The position numbers and the translations under genes were made by a program. The notes under the pieces are model-generated. The model was not told the origin of the DNA. It searched no databases and worked only from the letters and a program-made list of their open reading frames with translations. Positions 13,086 through 21,722 of a stretch of 64,000 nt of DNA are shown here, in pieces. This stretch comes from Tistlia consotensis USBA 355 (GTDB lineage: Bacteria; Pseudomonadota; Alphaproteobacteria; Kiloniellales; DSM-21159). Where the stretch lies: the NCBI RefSeq assembly GCF_900177295.1, contig NZ_FWZX01000004.1, positions 248,001-312,000 of the forward strand. The letters run 5' to 3'. Within the stretch, counting starts at the first letter, position 1. Every line of letters starts with the position of its first letter.

Positions 13086-14041
13086 GCGAACAGAAGCGAG
13101 GAGAGCCGGCGCCGGAAGTCCAGCGTCAGCTCGCTGGTCGGGCCCCAGGCCTCGAAGTACTTGACCAGCTCCTTGCGGGCCGCCTCCTCGTTCCAGTCGC
13201 GCTTCAGGCGCACGATCTCGAGCAGGTGCTCGGCCGCCTCCTCCTCGCGCCCGCCGGCGTAGAGCACCTGGGCCAGCTCGAAGCGCGCGGCATGGTCCTT
13301 CGGATCCAGCGCGACCTTCTCGGCCAGCTCCGCGATCTGGGAACTGTCGACCTGGCGGCCGCTCAGCTCCAGGGCGGTGGCGACGGCGGCGATCTCGGGC
13401 TTGGCGCGCATCGCGTCTTCCAGCGAGTCGAGCATCTCGCGCGCGCCCTCCTTGTCGCCGAGCTGGATGCGGGCGCGCAGCAGGCCGGCGATCGCCGCGG
13501 CGTTCTCGCCGTCGGCCTGCAGGGCCTCCAGGTAGAGCGCCTCGGCCTCGGCCGTGGCGCCCTCGGCGAGCTTGGCGTCGGCGGTCCTCAGCAGCTCGGC
13601 GACGTCGACGCCGCCGGTATCGGGCTGTGCGCCGGTCATCTGGATCAGCCGCTCGACGAAGGTCTTGAGCTGGCTTTCCGGCAGGGCGCCCTGGAAGCCG
13701 TCGACCGGCTGGCCCTGGAAGAAGGCGTAGACCGTCGGCACCGACTGGATGCGCAGCTGCTGGGCCAGGGACTGGTTCTTGTCGATGTCGATCTTGACTA
13801 GGCGCACGGCGCCGCGCGCCTCGGTGACGACCTTCTCGAGCAGCGGGCCGAGCGTCTTGCAGGGGCCGCACCAGGTCGCCCAGAAGTCGACCAGAACCGG
13901 GCGCTCCATCGAGGCCTCGATGACGTCCTGGGCGAAATGCTGCAGGTCGCTGTCCTTGATCGCCGCGCTGCCCTGTGCGGCGTCGCCGGCGCCGTTCGGC
14001 CGGCCTGCGGGCTGGTTTGCTTCACCGATCAGGGATGACAT
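13082..14041 (-). CDS. cnoX: Thioredoxin-TPR chaperone-like protein (CnoX/YbbN family)
   Basis: A 319-residue protein with a thioredoxin domain (active site WCGPC, Cys58 and Cys61) followed by about 170 residues of TPR-like helices (DAKLAEGATAEAEALYLEAL and repeats). This is the architecture of YbbN/CnoX, which holds unfolding proteins during oxidative stress and passes them to GroEL. E. coli CnoX has lost the first cysteine, whereas this one keeps a complete WCGPC and may be redox-active. It is the first gene of a coupled pair with the LON-N gene. Confidence 0.88.
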   Translation of the reverse strand: MSSLIGEANQPAGRPNGAGDAAQGSAAIKDSDLQHFAQDVIEASMERPVLVDFWATWCGPCKTLGPLLEKVVTEARGAVRLVKIDIDKNQSLAQQLRIQSVPTVYAFFQGQPVDGFQGALPESQLKTFVERLIQMTGAQPDTGGVDVAELLRTADAKLAEGATAEAEALYLEALQADGENAAAIAGLLRARIQLGDKEGAREMLDSLEDAMRAKPEIAAVATALELSGRQVDSSQIAELAEKVALDPKDHAARFELAQVLYAGGREEEAAEHLLEIVRLKRDWNEEAARKELVKYFEAWGPTSELTLDFRRRLSSLLFA

Positions 14042-14202
14042 GGCTTGGCTCCGCTCTGCGCTGCCCCTGTCGCGGGTGTTCTGGGCTGCGCGCTCGCTGC
14101 TGTAGGGGGACGGGGTGCGTTCGGCGCACTCCTATTTGGCGGCTCGGGGCCGTCGAGGCAAGCCTCGCGCCGGCAGAGGGCCGTGCGGCGGCCAGGCGGC
14201 GA

Positions 14203-14748
14203 TCAGTCGAAATCGAGCAGCTGCGGCTCGTGGTCCGTGGCCTGGCAGAAGGCGCGCAGGCCGGCGGGGCTCAGCGCCGTGGTCATGGTGTTGACCAGGG
14301 GGTGCAGGTTGACCGGGTCGATCTCGGTCAGCGCGCGGTCGAGCACCAGCTGCACGGCCTTCGTGCGGTCGTTGACCACCGCCAGCGCCGTGACCGCCCC
14401 CGGCCTTACGCCGAGATAGCTCATCAGCCGCTCGGCGCTGCCGAACGAGAGGCGCCCCGCCTCGAGCCGCTCGCCCAGGACCTTGAGGTCGATGTCGCGG
14501 TCCTCCAGGCAGGACAGCAGCCACATCCGGCCCTTCTTGTTGCGCAGGAACAGGTTCTTGACGTGGGCGCCGGGCAGCTTGCCGCGCAGCGCCTTGGCCT
14601 CCTCGACCGTGAAGACCGGCGGGTGCTCGACCGTGCTCTGGGCGATGCCGAGCTCGGCCAGGCGCGCGAGCAGCGCCTCGGGGGTCAGCGGCGCCGTGCC
14701 GTCGGCCAGCCGCGCCTCGATCTCCTGCGTCGCTTCGCCCTCGCCCAT
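14203..14748 (-). CDS. ProX/YbaK-type aminoacyl-tRNA deacylase
   Basis: A 181-residue stand-alone editing domain homologous to the INS domain of ProRS. It contains HPPVFTVEEAKALRGKLPGAHVKNLFLRNKKGRMW, with the catalytic-type Lys in HVKNLFLR, then SYLGVRPGAVTALAVVND (the GxxxP loop) and a C-terminal LHPLVNTMTTALS. The full-length pattern matches ProXp-ala/PrdX, which hydrolyses Ala-tRNA(Pro); freestanding versions occur in alphaproteobacteria whose ProRS lacks the domain. It is monocistronic, with 160 bp between it and cnoX. Confidence 0.88.
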   Translation of the reverse strand: MGEGEATQEIEARLADGTAPLTPEALLARLAELGIAQSTVEHPPVFTVEEAKALRGKLPGAHVKNLFLRNKKGRMWLLSCLEDRDIDLKVLGERLEAGRLSFGSAERLMSYLGVRPGAVTALAVVNDRTKAVQLVLDRALTEIDPVNLHPLVNTMTTALSPAGLRAFCQATDHEPQLLDFD

Positions 14749-14811
14749 CGCCGTCCCGCCTCGCCGTCGCCTCGCACCCGAAGGCCGCGACCCTAGACAG
14801 CGCGGGCCGGC

Positions 14812-14893
14812 CGGAAAAGCCCCCGATGCCGAAAAGCCCCCGATGCCGAAAAGCCCCCGGTGCCGAAAAGCCCGCGGGGAACGGAAAAGCCCC
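14812..14893. repeat. 17-bp tandem repeat, about 4.5 copies
   Basis: Units at 14812-14828, 14829-14845, 14846-14862 and 14863-14879, with a partial fifth copy (GGAAAAGCCCC) ending near 14893. The consensus is CCGAAAAGCCCCCGATG; units 2 and 3 differ at one base, and unit 4 diverges at its end. The array lies between the ProX gene and the tRNA promoter and encodes nothing visible. Confidence 0.9.
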
Positions 14894-14922
14894 TTGCGTT
14901 CGTCCCGCGGACTCGCTAGATC
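14894..14922 (+). promoter_or_regulatory. Probable sigma-70 promoter of tRNA-Gly
   Basis: TTGCGT (14894-14899), a 17-nt spacer and TAGATC (14917-14922). The predicted start near 14929 lies about 34 nt before the mature tRNA end. It abuts the 17-bp repeat array. Confidence 0.55.
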
Positions 14923-14962
14923 GACGCTCCCCGGCGGCGTTGAGCCGTCGGCCTATCCCGAT

Positions 14963-15037
14963 GCGGGCGTAGCTCAGGGGTAGAGCACAACCTTGCCAAG
15001 GTTGGGGTCGTGAGTTCGAATCTCATCGCCCGCTCCA
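14963..15037 (+). tRNA. tRNA-Gly (GCC)
   Basis: A 75-nt cloverleaf. The acceptor arm GCGGGCG pairs with CGCCCGC near the 3' end, followed by discriminator T and an encoded CCA. The D-arm contains AGCTCAGGGGTAGAGC, the anticodon loop is TTGCCAA (anticodon GCC), and the T-loop is GTTCGAATC. All arms pair without mismatch. Confidence 0.97.
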
Positions 15038-15045
15038 ATATGCAG

Positions 15046-15080
15046 AGCCGGAGGCCGCGTGACACCGCGACTCCGGCTTT
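15046..15080 (+). terminator. Hairpin after tRNA-Gly, probable terminator
   Basis: AGCCGGAG (15046-15053) pairs with CTCCGGCT (15071-15078), with a further CGCG/CGCG pairing inside the loop, followed by TTTCGCTT. It starts 9 nt after the CCA end. Confidence 0.65.
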
Positions 15081-15113
15081 CGCTTGTCCGCGACCGGCCC
15101 GAGGGCAGGCCCG

Positions 15114-15941
15114 ATGAGCGACTCCCCGGATCTCGACGCCTACCTCGCGCGCATCGGCTGGTCCGGGCCACTGGCGCCAGACCGGGCGACTCTCGCCGGC
15201 CTGATCGCGAAGCACACGGCGGCGATCGCCTTCGAGAACCTGGACCCCTTCCTCGGCAAGGCGATCGACCTCTCGCCCGGGGCCGTCGAGCACAAGCTGG
15301 TCGGCGACGGCCGCGGCGGCTACTGCTACGAGCACAACCTGCTGTTCCGGCGGGTGCTGGCGGCGCTCGGATTCCAGGCCGGCGGCCTCGCCGCCCGCGT
15401 GCTCTGGGGCCGGCCGGAAGGCACGCTCTCGCCGCGCAGCCACATGCTGCTGCAGGTCGAGCTGGAGGGCGCCACCTGGCTGGCCGACGTCGGCTTCGGC
15501 GGCCTGACCGTGACCGCGCCGCTGCGCCTCGAGGCCGGCCCCGCGCAGCCGACGCCGCACGAGCGCTTCCGGCTGAGCGAGGCGGGCGGCGAGTGGACCC
15601 TGGAGGCCGAGGTCGCCGGCGGCTGGCGGCCGCTCTACCGCTTCGACCTGCAGCGCCAGCACGACCTCGACTATGCGGCCTCCAGCTGGTTCCTCTCGAC
15701 CAACCCGGGCTCGCCCTTCGTCACCGGCCTGATGGTCGCGCGCGCCGCGCCGGACCGCCGCCTGACCCTGCGCGACCGCAGCTTCGCCCTGCACCGCCCG
15801 GGCGCCGGCAGCGAGCGGCGGACCCTGGGGAGCGCCGCGGAGCTCAGGGCCGTCCTTTCCGGGGACTTCGGGATCGCGCTGCCGGACCATGCCGACCTCG
15901 ACCGCCGGCTCGACTCGCTGCCCAGGGAACTCCCCCGCTAG
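15114..15941 (+). CDS. Arylamine N-acetyltransferase (NAT)
   Basis: A 275-residue enzyme that transfers acetyl from acetyl-CoA to arylamines, hydrazines or related amines. The cysteine-protease-like triad is visible: Cys71 in RGGYCYEHN, His110 in SPRSHMLL and Asp125 in LADVGFGG. FENLDPFLGKAIDLSP near the N-terminus is the conserved family opening. ATG 15114 (MSDSPDLDAY) has GAGGGCAGG upstream and begins at the family start. Length is usual (about 280). It stands alone behind the tRNA, so its natural substrate cannot be inferred. Confidence 0.93.
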   Translation: MSDSPDLDAYLARIGWSGPLAPDRATLAGLIAKHTAAIAFENLDPFLGKAIDLSPGAVEHKLVGDGRGGYCYEHNLLFRRVLAALGFQAGGLAARVLWGRPEGTLSPRSHMLLQVELEGATWLADVGFGGLTVTAPLRLEAGPAQPTPHERFRLSEAGGEWTLEAEVAGGWRPLYRFDLQRQHDLDYAASSWFLSTNPGSPFVTGLMVARAAPDRRLTLRDRSFALHRPGAGSERRTLGSAAELRAVLSGDFGIALPDHADLDRRLDSLPRELPR

Positions 15942-16050
15942 GCTATCGCCCCGCGCCGGGCCGATCTGCGCTTTGGCGCATCGACGGAGCCGGCGAATTC
16001 GGCCACTCTCCCCGTCGAACGCTCCCTTCCGCTCTTCTTCCGGACTCCTC

Positions 16051-17637
16051 ATGCACGATTTCTTCCGACCCGGCCGTTCCCAGGCCATGGCGCGCGACGC
16101 GATGATCGCGACCTCCCATCCGCTCGCCACCACGGCGGGCCTCGAGATTCTGGCCGCCGGCGGCAACGCGGTCGACGCAGCGATCGCGGCCTGCGCCGTG
16201 CAGTGCGTCGTCGAGCCGGCGATGACCGGCATCGGCGGCGACTGCTTCGTGCTCTATGCGCCGGCCGAGGGGCCGGTCCGGGCGCTCAACGGCAGCGGCC
16301 GCTCGCCGGCGGCGGCCAGCGCGGCGGCTCTGCGCGACCAGGGCCTGACGGAGGTGCCGCGGATCTCGCCGCATGCCGTCTCCGTGCCGGGCGCGATCGG
16401 CGCCTGGACCAAGCTGCACCGCGAGCACGGCCGGCTGCCCTTCGGGCGCCTGCTGGAGCGGGCGATCGACTACGCCGCGACCGGCTATCCCGTGACCGAG
16501 CGGGTCGCCCAGGACTGGGCGCGCGAGGCCCCGCTGCTCGCCGAGCAGCCGGGCAGCCGGGCGATCTTTCTGCCCGACGGGGAGGCGCCGAAGGCCGGCA
16601 CGCGCCACCGCCAGCCGCTGCTCGCCGAGCGCCTGACGGAGATCGCGGCCGGCGGCGCCGAGGCCTTCTACCAGGGCGAGACGGCGCAGCGCCTCGTCGC
16701 CTTCCTCAAGAGCCTCGGCGGGCTGCACGAGCTGGAGGACTTCGCGGCCGCGACCGACGGCGCCGACTGGGTCGAGCCGATCTCGCTGAACTACCGCGGC
16801 GTCGAGGTGCTGGAGTGCCCGCCGAACGGCCAGGGCCTGGCCGCCCTGATGATCCTCTCGATCCTGCAGGGCTTCGATCTCGGCCCGGATCTGCCGTTCG
16901 CCGACCGGGTCCACCTGCACGCCGAGGCGACCAAGCTGGCCTACCATCACCGCGACGCCCTGCTCTGCGATCCGGCCTTCGCCGCCGTGCCGGTCGCGGA
17001 GCTGCTGAGCGAGGCGACGGCGGCGATCCTGCGCGGCCGCATAGACCGGATCCGGGCCCGGCCGCCGGTGCTGTGGGACGAGCCCGAGCACCGCGACACC
17101 GTCTACCTCTGCGCGGTCGACAACGAGGGCAACGCTGTCTCCTTCATCAACTCGCTGTTCCACGGCTTCGGCTCGACCCTGACCGATCCGGCGACCGGCA
17201 TCCTGCTGCACAGCCGCGCCACCTCCTTCCGCCTGATCGAGGGCCATCCCAACGTGCTGGCGCCGCGCAAGAGGCCGCTGCACACCATCATCCCCGGCAT
17301 GCTGCGCCGCGACGGCCGGGCGCTCGGGCCGTTCGGCGTGATGGGCGGCCACTACCAGTCGGCCGGGCATGCCTGGTTCGTCAGCAACCTGCTCGACCGC
17401 GGCCTCGATCCGCAGGCGGCCCTGGCCGAGCCCCGGACCTTCGCCTTCGGCGGCAAGCTCGAGGTCGAGCCGACGCTCGACGAGGCGGTGCTGGCCGAAC
17501 TGGCCCGGCGCGGCCACGAGATCTCGCTGCGGCCGACGCCGCTCGGCGGCGGCCAGGCGATCCTGATCGACCGCGCGGCCGGCGTGCTGCACGGCGCCTC
17601 CGACCACCGCAAGGACGGCTGCGCTCTGGGATTCTGA
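16051..17637 (+). CDS. Gamma-glutamyltransferase family protein (YwrD-like, no signal peptide)
   Basis: A 528-residue Ntn-hydrolase. The autoprocessing and nucleophile threonine is Thr350 in EHRDTVYLCAVDNEGNAVSF, so cleavage would give subunits of about 349 and 179 residues. GIGGDCFVLYAP and LNGSGRSPAAAS are conserved large-subunit motifs, and PRKRPLHTIIPGM lies in the small subunit. Unlike periplasmic Ggt it lacks a signal peptide, which matches the cytoplasmic YwrD type; such proteins often act on amide or glutathione-like substrates, and many are poor transpeptidases. It begins 109 bp after the NAT gene; both may share a message. Confidence 0.88.
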   Translation: MHDFFRPGRSQAMARDAMIATSHPLATTAGLEILAAGGNAVDAAIAACAVQCVVEPAMTGIGGDCFVLYAPAEGPVRALNGSGRSPAAASAAALRDQGLTEVPRISPHAVSVPGAIGAWTKLHREHGRLPFGRLLERAIDYAATGYPVTERVAQDWAREAPLLAEQPGSRAIFLPDGEAPKAGTRHRQPLLAERLTEIAAGGAEAFYQGETAQRLVAFLKSLGGLHELEDFAAATDGADWVEPISLNYRGVEVLECPPNGQGLAALMILSILQGFDLGPDLPFADRVHLHAEATKLAYHHRDALLCDPAFAAVPVAELLSEATAAILRGRIDRIRARPPVLWDEPEHRDTVYLCAVDNEGNAVSFINSLFHGFGSTLTDPATGILLHSRATSFRLIEGHPNVLAPRKRPLHTIIPGMLRRDGRALGPFGVMGGHYQSAGHAWFVSNLLDRGLDPQAALAEPRTFAFGGKLEVEPTLDEAVLAELARRGHEISLRPTPLGGGQAILIDRAAGVLHGASDHRKDGCALGF

Positions 17638-17660
17638 GAGGCCGGCTCGTGCCGGCCCGG

Positions 17661-17738
17661 CACCGGCCCGCTCCCTCACCCCGCCACCCGCGACAGCATC
17701 CCGCCGGGGTCGCGGGCTGGGGAAGCAGGCCGGCGCCG
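17661..17738. repeat. Dispersed GC-rich repeat, copy 1 (degenerate palindrome)
   Basis: The left half, from about 17664 to 17701, matches the repeat at 60232-60268 at about 33 of 37 positions (GGCCCGCTCCC, CCCCGCCACCC, CGACAG and ATCC blocks conserved). The right arm has decayed, so the inverted repeat is imperfect here. It fills the gap between the gamma-glutamyltransferase and TPP-enzyme genes. Confidence 0.7.
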
Positions 17739-17758
17739 ACCCTACCGGAGAAGACAAG

Positions 17759-19309
17759 ATGAACGGTGCCGATCTGCTCTGCGACGCCCTGCTCGCCCAG
17801 GGGGTCGAGCTCTGCTTCGCCAATCCCGGCACGTCCGAGATGCACTTCGTCGCTGCGCTCGACCGCAAGCCGAAGCTGCGCTGCGTGCTCGGCCTGCAGG
17901 AGGGCGTGGTGACCGGTGCGGCCGACGGCTACGGCCGCATGGCCGACAAGCCGGCGGCGACCCTGCTGCACACCGGGCCGGGCCTCGCCAACGGGCTCGT
18001 CAACCTGCACAACGCCCGGCGCGGCCACACGCCGATGATCAACGTCGTCGGCGACCACGCCGCCTATCACCTGGTCCACGATGCGCCGCTGACCAGCGAC
18101 ATCGATACCCTGGCGCGCCCCATGTCGAAGTGGCAGCGCCGCATCGCCGGTGCCGGGACGATCGCCGAGGACGCCGCCGCGGCCTGGCGGGCGGCGCTGG
18201 AGCTGCGCGGGCCGGCGACCCTGATCCTGCCGGCCGACGCGGCCTGGGGCGAGATCGCCGCGGCGGTGCCGGTCCCGGTGCCGGCGCCGGTCCCGCCGGC
18301 GCCGGCGGCGGAGGCGCTCGAGACGGCGGCGGCCCTGCTAACGTCGGGCCGGCGCTGCGGCCTGATCATGACCGGCCGGGCCCTGCGCGCCGACGCCCTG
18401 GAGACCGCCGGCCGGATCGCCGCGGCGACCGGTGCCGAGCTCTATTCCCAGATGTCGAACGCCCGCATGGAGCGCGGCGCGGGGCGCGTCCCGGTGACCC
18501 GCATCCCCTATCCCGTCGACCAGGCGCTCGCCCTGCTCGGCCACCTGGAGGTCGCGATCCTGGTCGGCGCCGCCGATCCCGTCGCCTTCTTCGCCTATCC
18601 CGGCAAGCCGAGTCGCCTGCTGCCCGAGGCCTGCGCGCTGCACCGCCTGGCCGCGATCACCGACGACCTGCCGGGCGCGCTCTCCAGCCTGGCCGAGGCG
18701 GTCGGCGCCGGGCGCGCGACGCCGCTGCGGGCGCAGCGTGCGGATCCGGCCGAGGGCCTGCCGGACGGTGCCCTGACCGCCGACGCGGTCTGCACCCTGG
18801 TCGCGCGCCGGCTGCCGGAGAACTGCATCGTCGTCGACGAATCGGTGAGCTCCGGCCGGGTCTTCTACAAGCTCTCGGCCTCGGCGCCGCCCCACGACTA
18901 CCTGCAGCTGACCGGCGGCGCGATCGGCGAGGGCATTCCGCTGGCGACCGGCGCCGCCGTCGCCTGCCCCGACCGCAAGGTGATCAACCTGGAGGCCGAC
19001 GGCAGCGGCCTCTACAGCGCCCAGGGCCTCTGGACCCAGGCGCGCGAGGGCCTCGACGTCGTGACGGTGGTCTTCGCCAACCGCGCCTACGCGATCCTGC
19101 AGGGCGAGATGCGCAACGTCGGCGTCAACGCCTTCGGCCGCAACGCCGAGCGCATGCTCAGCCTCGACGAGCCGCCGGTCGACTGGGTCGCCCTGGCGCG
19201 CGGCTTCGGCGTCGAGGCGGCGCGGGCGACGACGGTCGAGGAGTTCGCGAAGCTCTTCGAGGGCGCGCTCTCGACCCGCGGCCCCTTCCTGATCGAGTGC
19301 CTGACCTGA
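17759..19309 (+). CDS. TPP-dependent acetolactate-synthase-like enzyme
   Basis: A 516-residue three-domain thiamine-diphosphate enzyme. The catalytic Glu is in VLGLQEGVVTGAADGYGRM; the TPP/Mg motif is EADGSGLYSAQ followed after the usual spacing by FANRAYAIL. The middle domain (GLIMTGRALRADALETAGRI) is the FAD/ADP-type fold. The N-terminal FANPGTSEMHFVAALD and HNARRGHTPMINVVGDHA group it with orphan acetolactate-synthase-like/decarboxylase enzymes rather than with biosynthetic IlvB; no small subunit is present. A MaoC gene follows after 81 bp, so the pair may work on a shared keto or acyl substrate. That is inference. Confidence 0.85.
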   Translation: MNGADLLCDALLAQGVELCFANPGTSEMHFVAALDRKPKLRCVLGLQEGVVTGAADGYGRMADKPAATLLHTGPGLANGLVNLHNARRGHTPMINVVGDHAAYHLVHDAPLTSDIDTLARPMSKWQRRIAGAGTIAEDAAAAWRAALELRGPATLILPADAAWGEIAAAVPVPVPAPVPPAPAAEALETAAALLTSGRRCGLIMTGRALRADALETAGRIAAATGAELYSQMSNARMERGAGRVPVTRIPYPVDQALALLGHLEVAILVGAADPVAFFAYPGKPSRLLPEACALHRLAAITDDLPGALSSLAEAVGAGRATPLRAQRADPAEGLPDGALTADAVCTLVARRLPENCIVVDESVSSGRVFYKLSASAPPHDYLQLTGGAIGEGIPLATGAAVACPDRKVINLEADGSGLYSAQGLWTQAREGLDVVTVVFANRAYAILQGEMRNVGVNAFGRNAERMLSLDEPPVDWVALARGFGVEAARATTVEEFAKLFEGALSTRGPFLIECLT

Positions 19310-19390
19310 CCCGCAATCACGACGACTCCCGGCTGGCGTGACGGGTGCGACGCCAGATCCGCGGGTCGGCCAATTTTCGGGAGCGGAACC

Positions 19391-19840
19391 ATGAGCGGAC
19401 TGTACCTGGAGGATCTCACGGTCGGTCGGCGCTTCGTCAGCGCCGAGCACCAGCTCGACGTCGAGCAGATCAAGGCCTTCGCGGGCCGCTTCGACCCCCA
19501 GCCCTTCCACTTGGACGAAGCGGCGGCCGCGGCCAGCCTGTTCGGCGGGCTCGCCGCCAGCGGCTGGCACACCGCGGCGATCACGATGCGCCTGCTGGTC
19601 GAGGGCGGCCTGCCGCTGGCCGGCGGTATCGTCGGCGCCGGCGGCGAGATCGCCTGGCCGCAGCCGACCCGGCCGGACGACGTGCTGACGGTCGAGACAG
19701 AGGTGCTCGAGGTCCGGCCCTCGCGCTCGCGGCCCGAGCGCGGCCTCGTGACGGTGCGCATCGTCACCCGCAACCAGCGCGGAGAGGAGCTGCAGGTCGC
19801 GACCATGAAGGCCGTCGCGCTACGGCGCCCGCCGGACTGA
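19391..19840 (+). CDS. MaoC-like hotdog dehydratase
   Basis: A 149-residue single hotdog domain. The hydratase signature is FAGRFDPQPFHLDEAAAAAS, with Asp and His positioned as the (R)-enoyl-CoA hydratase dyad, and SGWHTAAITMRL forms the central helix. The C-terminal strands (VLTVETEVLEVRPSRSRPERG, VTVRIVTRNQRGEEL) are typical of single-domain MaoC proteins. It acts on an acyl-CoA or related thioester; the substrate is not evident. GGGAGCGGAACC before the ATG is a good ribosome site. Probably co-transcribed with the TPP-enzyme gene. Confidence 0.9.
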   Translation: MSGLYLEDLTVGRRFVSAEHQLDVEQIKAFAGRFDPQPFHLDEAAAAASLFGGLAASGWHTAAITMRLLVEGGLPLAGGIVGAGGEIAWPQPTRPDDVLTVETEVLEVRPSRSRPERGLVTVRIVTRNQRGEELQVATMKAVALRRPPD

Positions 19841-19867
19841 CCCCGGACCTGCCGACTACCCGCGCTC

Positions 19868-21130
19868 TCAGGGCGGCGCCGGCGGCGGCTCCCCGGCGAG
19901 CGGCAGCGGCGGCAGGCGGTAGAGGCGCAGGGCGATCAGGAAGGCGACCAGGGTCGCCGCGCCGATCACCGCCGCAACGCCGGTCCAGGCGAAGTGGTTC
20001 CAGGCATAGCCGCCGAGCGTGCCGAGGGTGCTGGAGCCCAGGTAGTAGAAGAAGAGATAGAGCGCCGTCGCCTGGGCCTTGCCGGCGCGCGCCCGACGGC
20101 CGACCCAGCTGCTGGCGATCGAGTGGGCGCCGAAGAAGCCGAAGGTCAGCACGACCAGGCCGGCGATCACCGTCGCCGTCGTCGGCACGCAGTTGAGCGC
20201 GAGGCCCAGGGCCATGATCACGATCATCAGCCAGAGCATCTTGCGGCGCCCCAGGCGGTGCGCCAGCGCGCCGATCCAGGTCGAGGCGCCGGTGCCGATC
20301 AGGTAGACCAGGAAGATCAGCGAGATCTCGGCCTGGCCGAGCGCGTAGGGCGGCTGCAGGAGCCGGAAGCCGGTGTAGTTATAGAGCGCGACGAAGCTGC
20401 CCATGATCAGGAAGGCCTCGGCGAACAGCCAGGGCAGGCCGGGGTCCGTGAACTGGCGGCGGATCGCGGCCAGGAAGGCGCGCGCGTCGACCTGCCGGCC
20501 CGGCGAGTGGCGCGGTGCCGGCAGCAGCCACCAGAACAGCCCGGCGTTGACCAGCACCAGGACCCCGAGCGCGCCGAGTGCGCTGCGCCAGGGCGCGACG
20601 TCGGCGAGCAGGCCGACCAGCAGGCGCCCCGACATGCCGCCGATCGCGTTGCCGCCGATGTAGAGGCCCATCGAGAAGCCGAAGGCTTCCGGCTCCATCT
20701 CCTCGGCCAGGTAGACCATGGCGACGGCCGGGACGCCGGCGAGGGCGATGCCGAGCAGGGTGCGCAGCACCAGGTGGGTGCCCCAGTCGGGCGCGGCGAC
20801 GACCAGCAGGCCGAGCAGCGCGGCGCCGAGCAGCGAGACGGTCATCAGGGTCTTGCGCCCCCAGCGGTCGGCCAGCCAGCTGGCGAGCAGCAGGCAGAGC
20901 GCCAGCATCGCCGTCGAGAGCGACAGCGACAGCGAGGCGGTGCCGGCGTCGACCCGGAACTCTTCGGCGAAGATCGGCAGCAGCGGCTGCACCGAGTAGA
21001 GCTGGGCGAAGACCGAGAAGGCGGCGAGGAACAGCGCGGCGTTGGCGCGCCAGAAGGCACGGCTGCCGCGCCGGATGCGCGTCGGCGGCGGTGCCGGGTC
21101 GACGCGGTCCGATTCCAGGCTGGCGGTCAC
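19868..21130 (-). CDS. Major facilitator superfamily transporter (YnfM-like)
   Basis: A 420-residue carrier with twelve predicted helices. Loop 2-3 carries the MFS motif WLADRWGRKTLM and loop 8-9 the mirrored AHRLGRRKMLW. The opening FAQLYSVQPLLPIFAEEF is typical of the YnfM/arabinose-efflux-like branch. GTG 21130 is the preferred start, with AAGGA upstream; the open frame to 21280 would add 50 Pro/Arg-rich residues. It is divergent from the BigR-like regulator, and the operator at 21291-21307 lies in the shared upstream region, so co-regulation is possible. Cargo unknown. Confidence 0.85.
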   Translation of the reverse strand: MTASLESDRVDPAPPPTRIRRGSRAFWRANAALFLAAFSVFAQLYSVQPLLPIFAEEFRVDAGTASLSLSLSTAMLALCLLLASWLADRWGRKTLMTVSLLGAALLGLLVVAAPDWGTHLVLRTLLGIALAGVPAVAMVYLAEEMEPEAFGFSMGLYIGGNAIGGMSGRLLVGLLADVAPWRSALGALGVLVLVNAGLFWWLLPAPRHSPGRQVDARAFLAAIRRQFTDPGLPWLFAEAFLIMGSFVALYNYTGFRLLQPPYALGQAEISLIFLVYLIGTGASTWIGALAHRLGRRKMLWLMIVIMALGLALNCVPTTATVIAGLVVLTFGFFGAHSIASSWVGRRARAGKAQATALYLFFYYLGSSTLGTLGGYAWNHFAWTGVAAVIGAATLVAFLIALRLYRLPPLPLAGEPPPAPP

Positions 21131-21290
21131 GGCACCGCGGTCCTTCCGGTGGGCGGGCGGGAGCCTCGTCTGTCTAGGCCTGCTTCGTGCGGCTGTCGAA
21201 CGAGCGCCGCGCTTTCGGCGCAGCAGGGTCGATCCGGACGCGGGGCTGCCGCCATGCGACGCCGGGTCGCCCCCTTGCAAGGCTCATTAT

Positions 21291-21307
21291 ACAATTTACT
21301 TAATTGT
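21291..21307. promoter_or_regulatory. Candidate BigR/SqrR operator
   Basis: ACAATT-TACTT-AATTGT, perfect 6-bp arms around a 5-nt centre, ending 22 bp before the regulator ATG. It is an isolated AT-rich island in a GC-rich region and overlaps a TACAAT -10-like hexamer (21290-21295), so repressor binding would block transcription. Known BigR sites are also AT-rich dyads. Confidence 0.66.
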
Positions 21308-21329
21308 GAACTGATGCGATGACTGATCC

Positions 21330-21722
21330 ATGCCGAGCCAGCCACCCCCACCCCGGCCCCTGCCACCCGCTCTGCCCCGCTCCGCCCAGCCGCTGTCGCT
21401 GGGCGAGATGGCCGACCGCGCGGACGAGGTCAGCGATCTGCTGAAGACCCTGGCCCATCCGAACCGGCTGATGATCGTCTGCAAGCTGGTCGAGGGCGAG
21501 AAGGCGGTCGGAACGCTGGAGACGGAGCTCGGCATCCATCAGCCGACCCTGTCGCAGCAGCTGACCGTGCTGCGCCGGGCCGGCATCGTCAGCACGCGGC
21601 GCCAGGCCAAGCAGGTCTTCTACAGCCTGGCCGAGACGCGGCTCGCCGAGCTGGTCGCGGCTCTCTACGACATCTTCTGCGACATGCCCGCCGGCACGGC
21701 GGCGAAGGAAACCCCACGATGA
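21330..21722 (+). CDS. bigR: ArsR-family persulfide-sensing repressor (BigR/SqrR type)
   Basis: A 130-residue winged-helix repressor. The recognition helix lies in [21 protein letters not shown] and the wing in [14 protein letters not shown]. Two cysteines, Cys51 ([10 protein letters not shown]) and Cys117 (YDIFCDMP), are 66 residues apart, exactly as in the BigR and SqrR sensors, where sulfane sulfur forms a tetrasulfide link and releases DNA. There is no metal-site Cys cluster of the ArsR/SmtB kind. It leads an overlapping operon of sulfur-type transporters, which supports a sulfide-responsive role. The first 25 Pro-rich residues are atypical, and ATG 21405 could be the real start. Confidence 0.85.
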   Translation: MPSQPPPPRPLPPALPRSAQPLSLGEMADRADEVSDLLKTLAHPNRLMIVCKLVEGEKAVGTLETELGIHQPTLSQQLTVLRRAGIVSTRRQAKQVFYSLAETRLAELVAALYDIFCDMPAGTAAKETPR

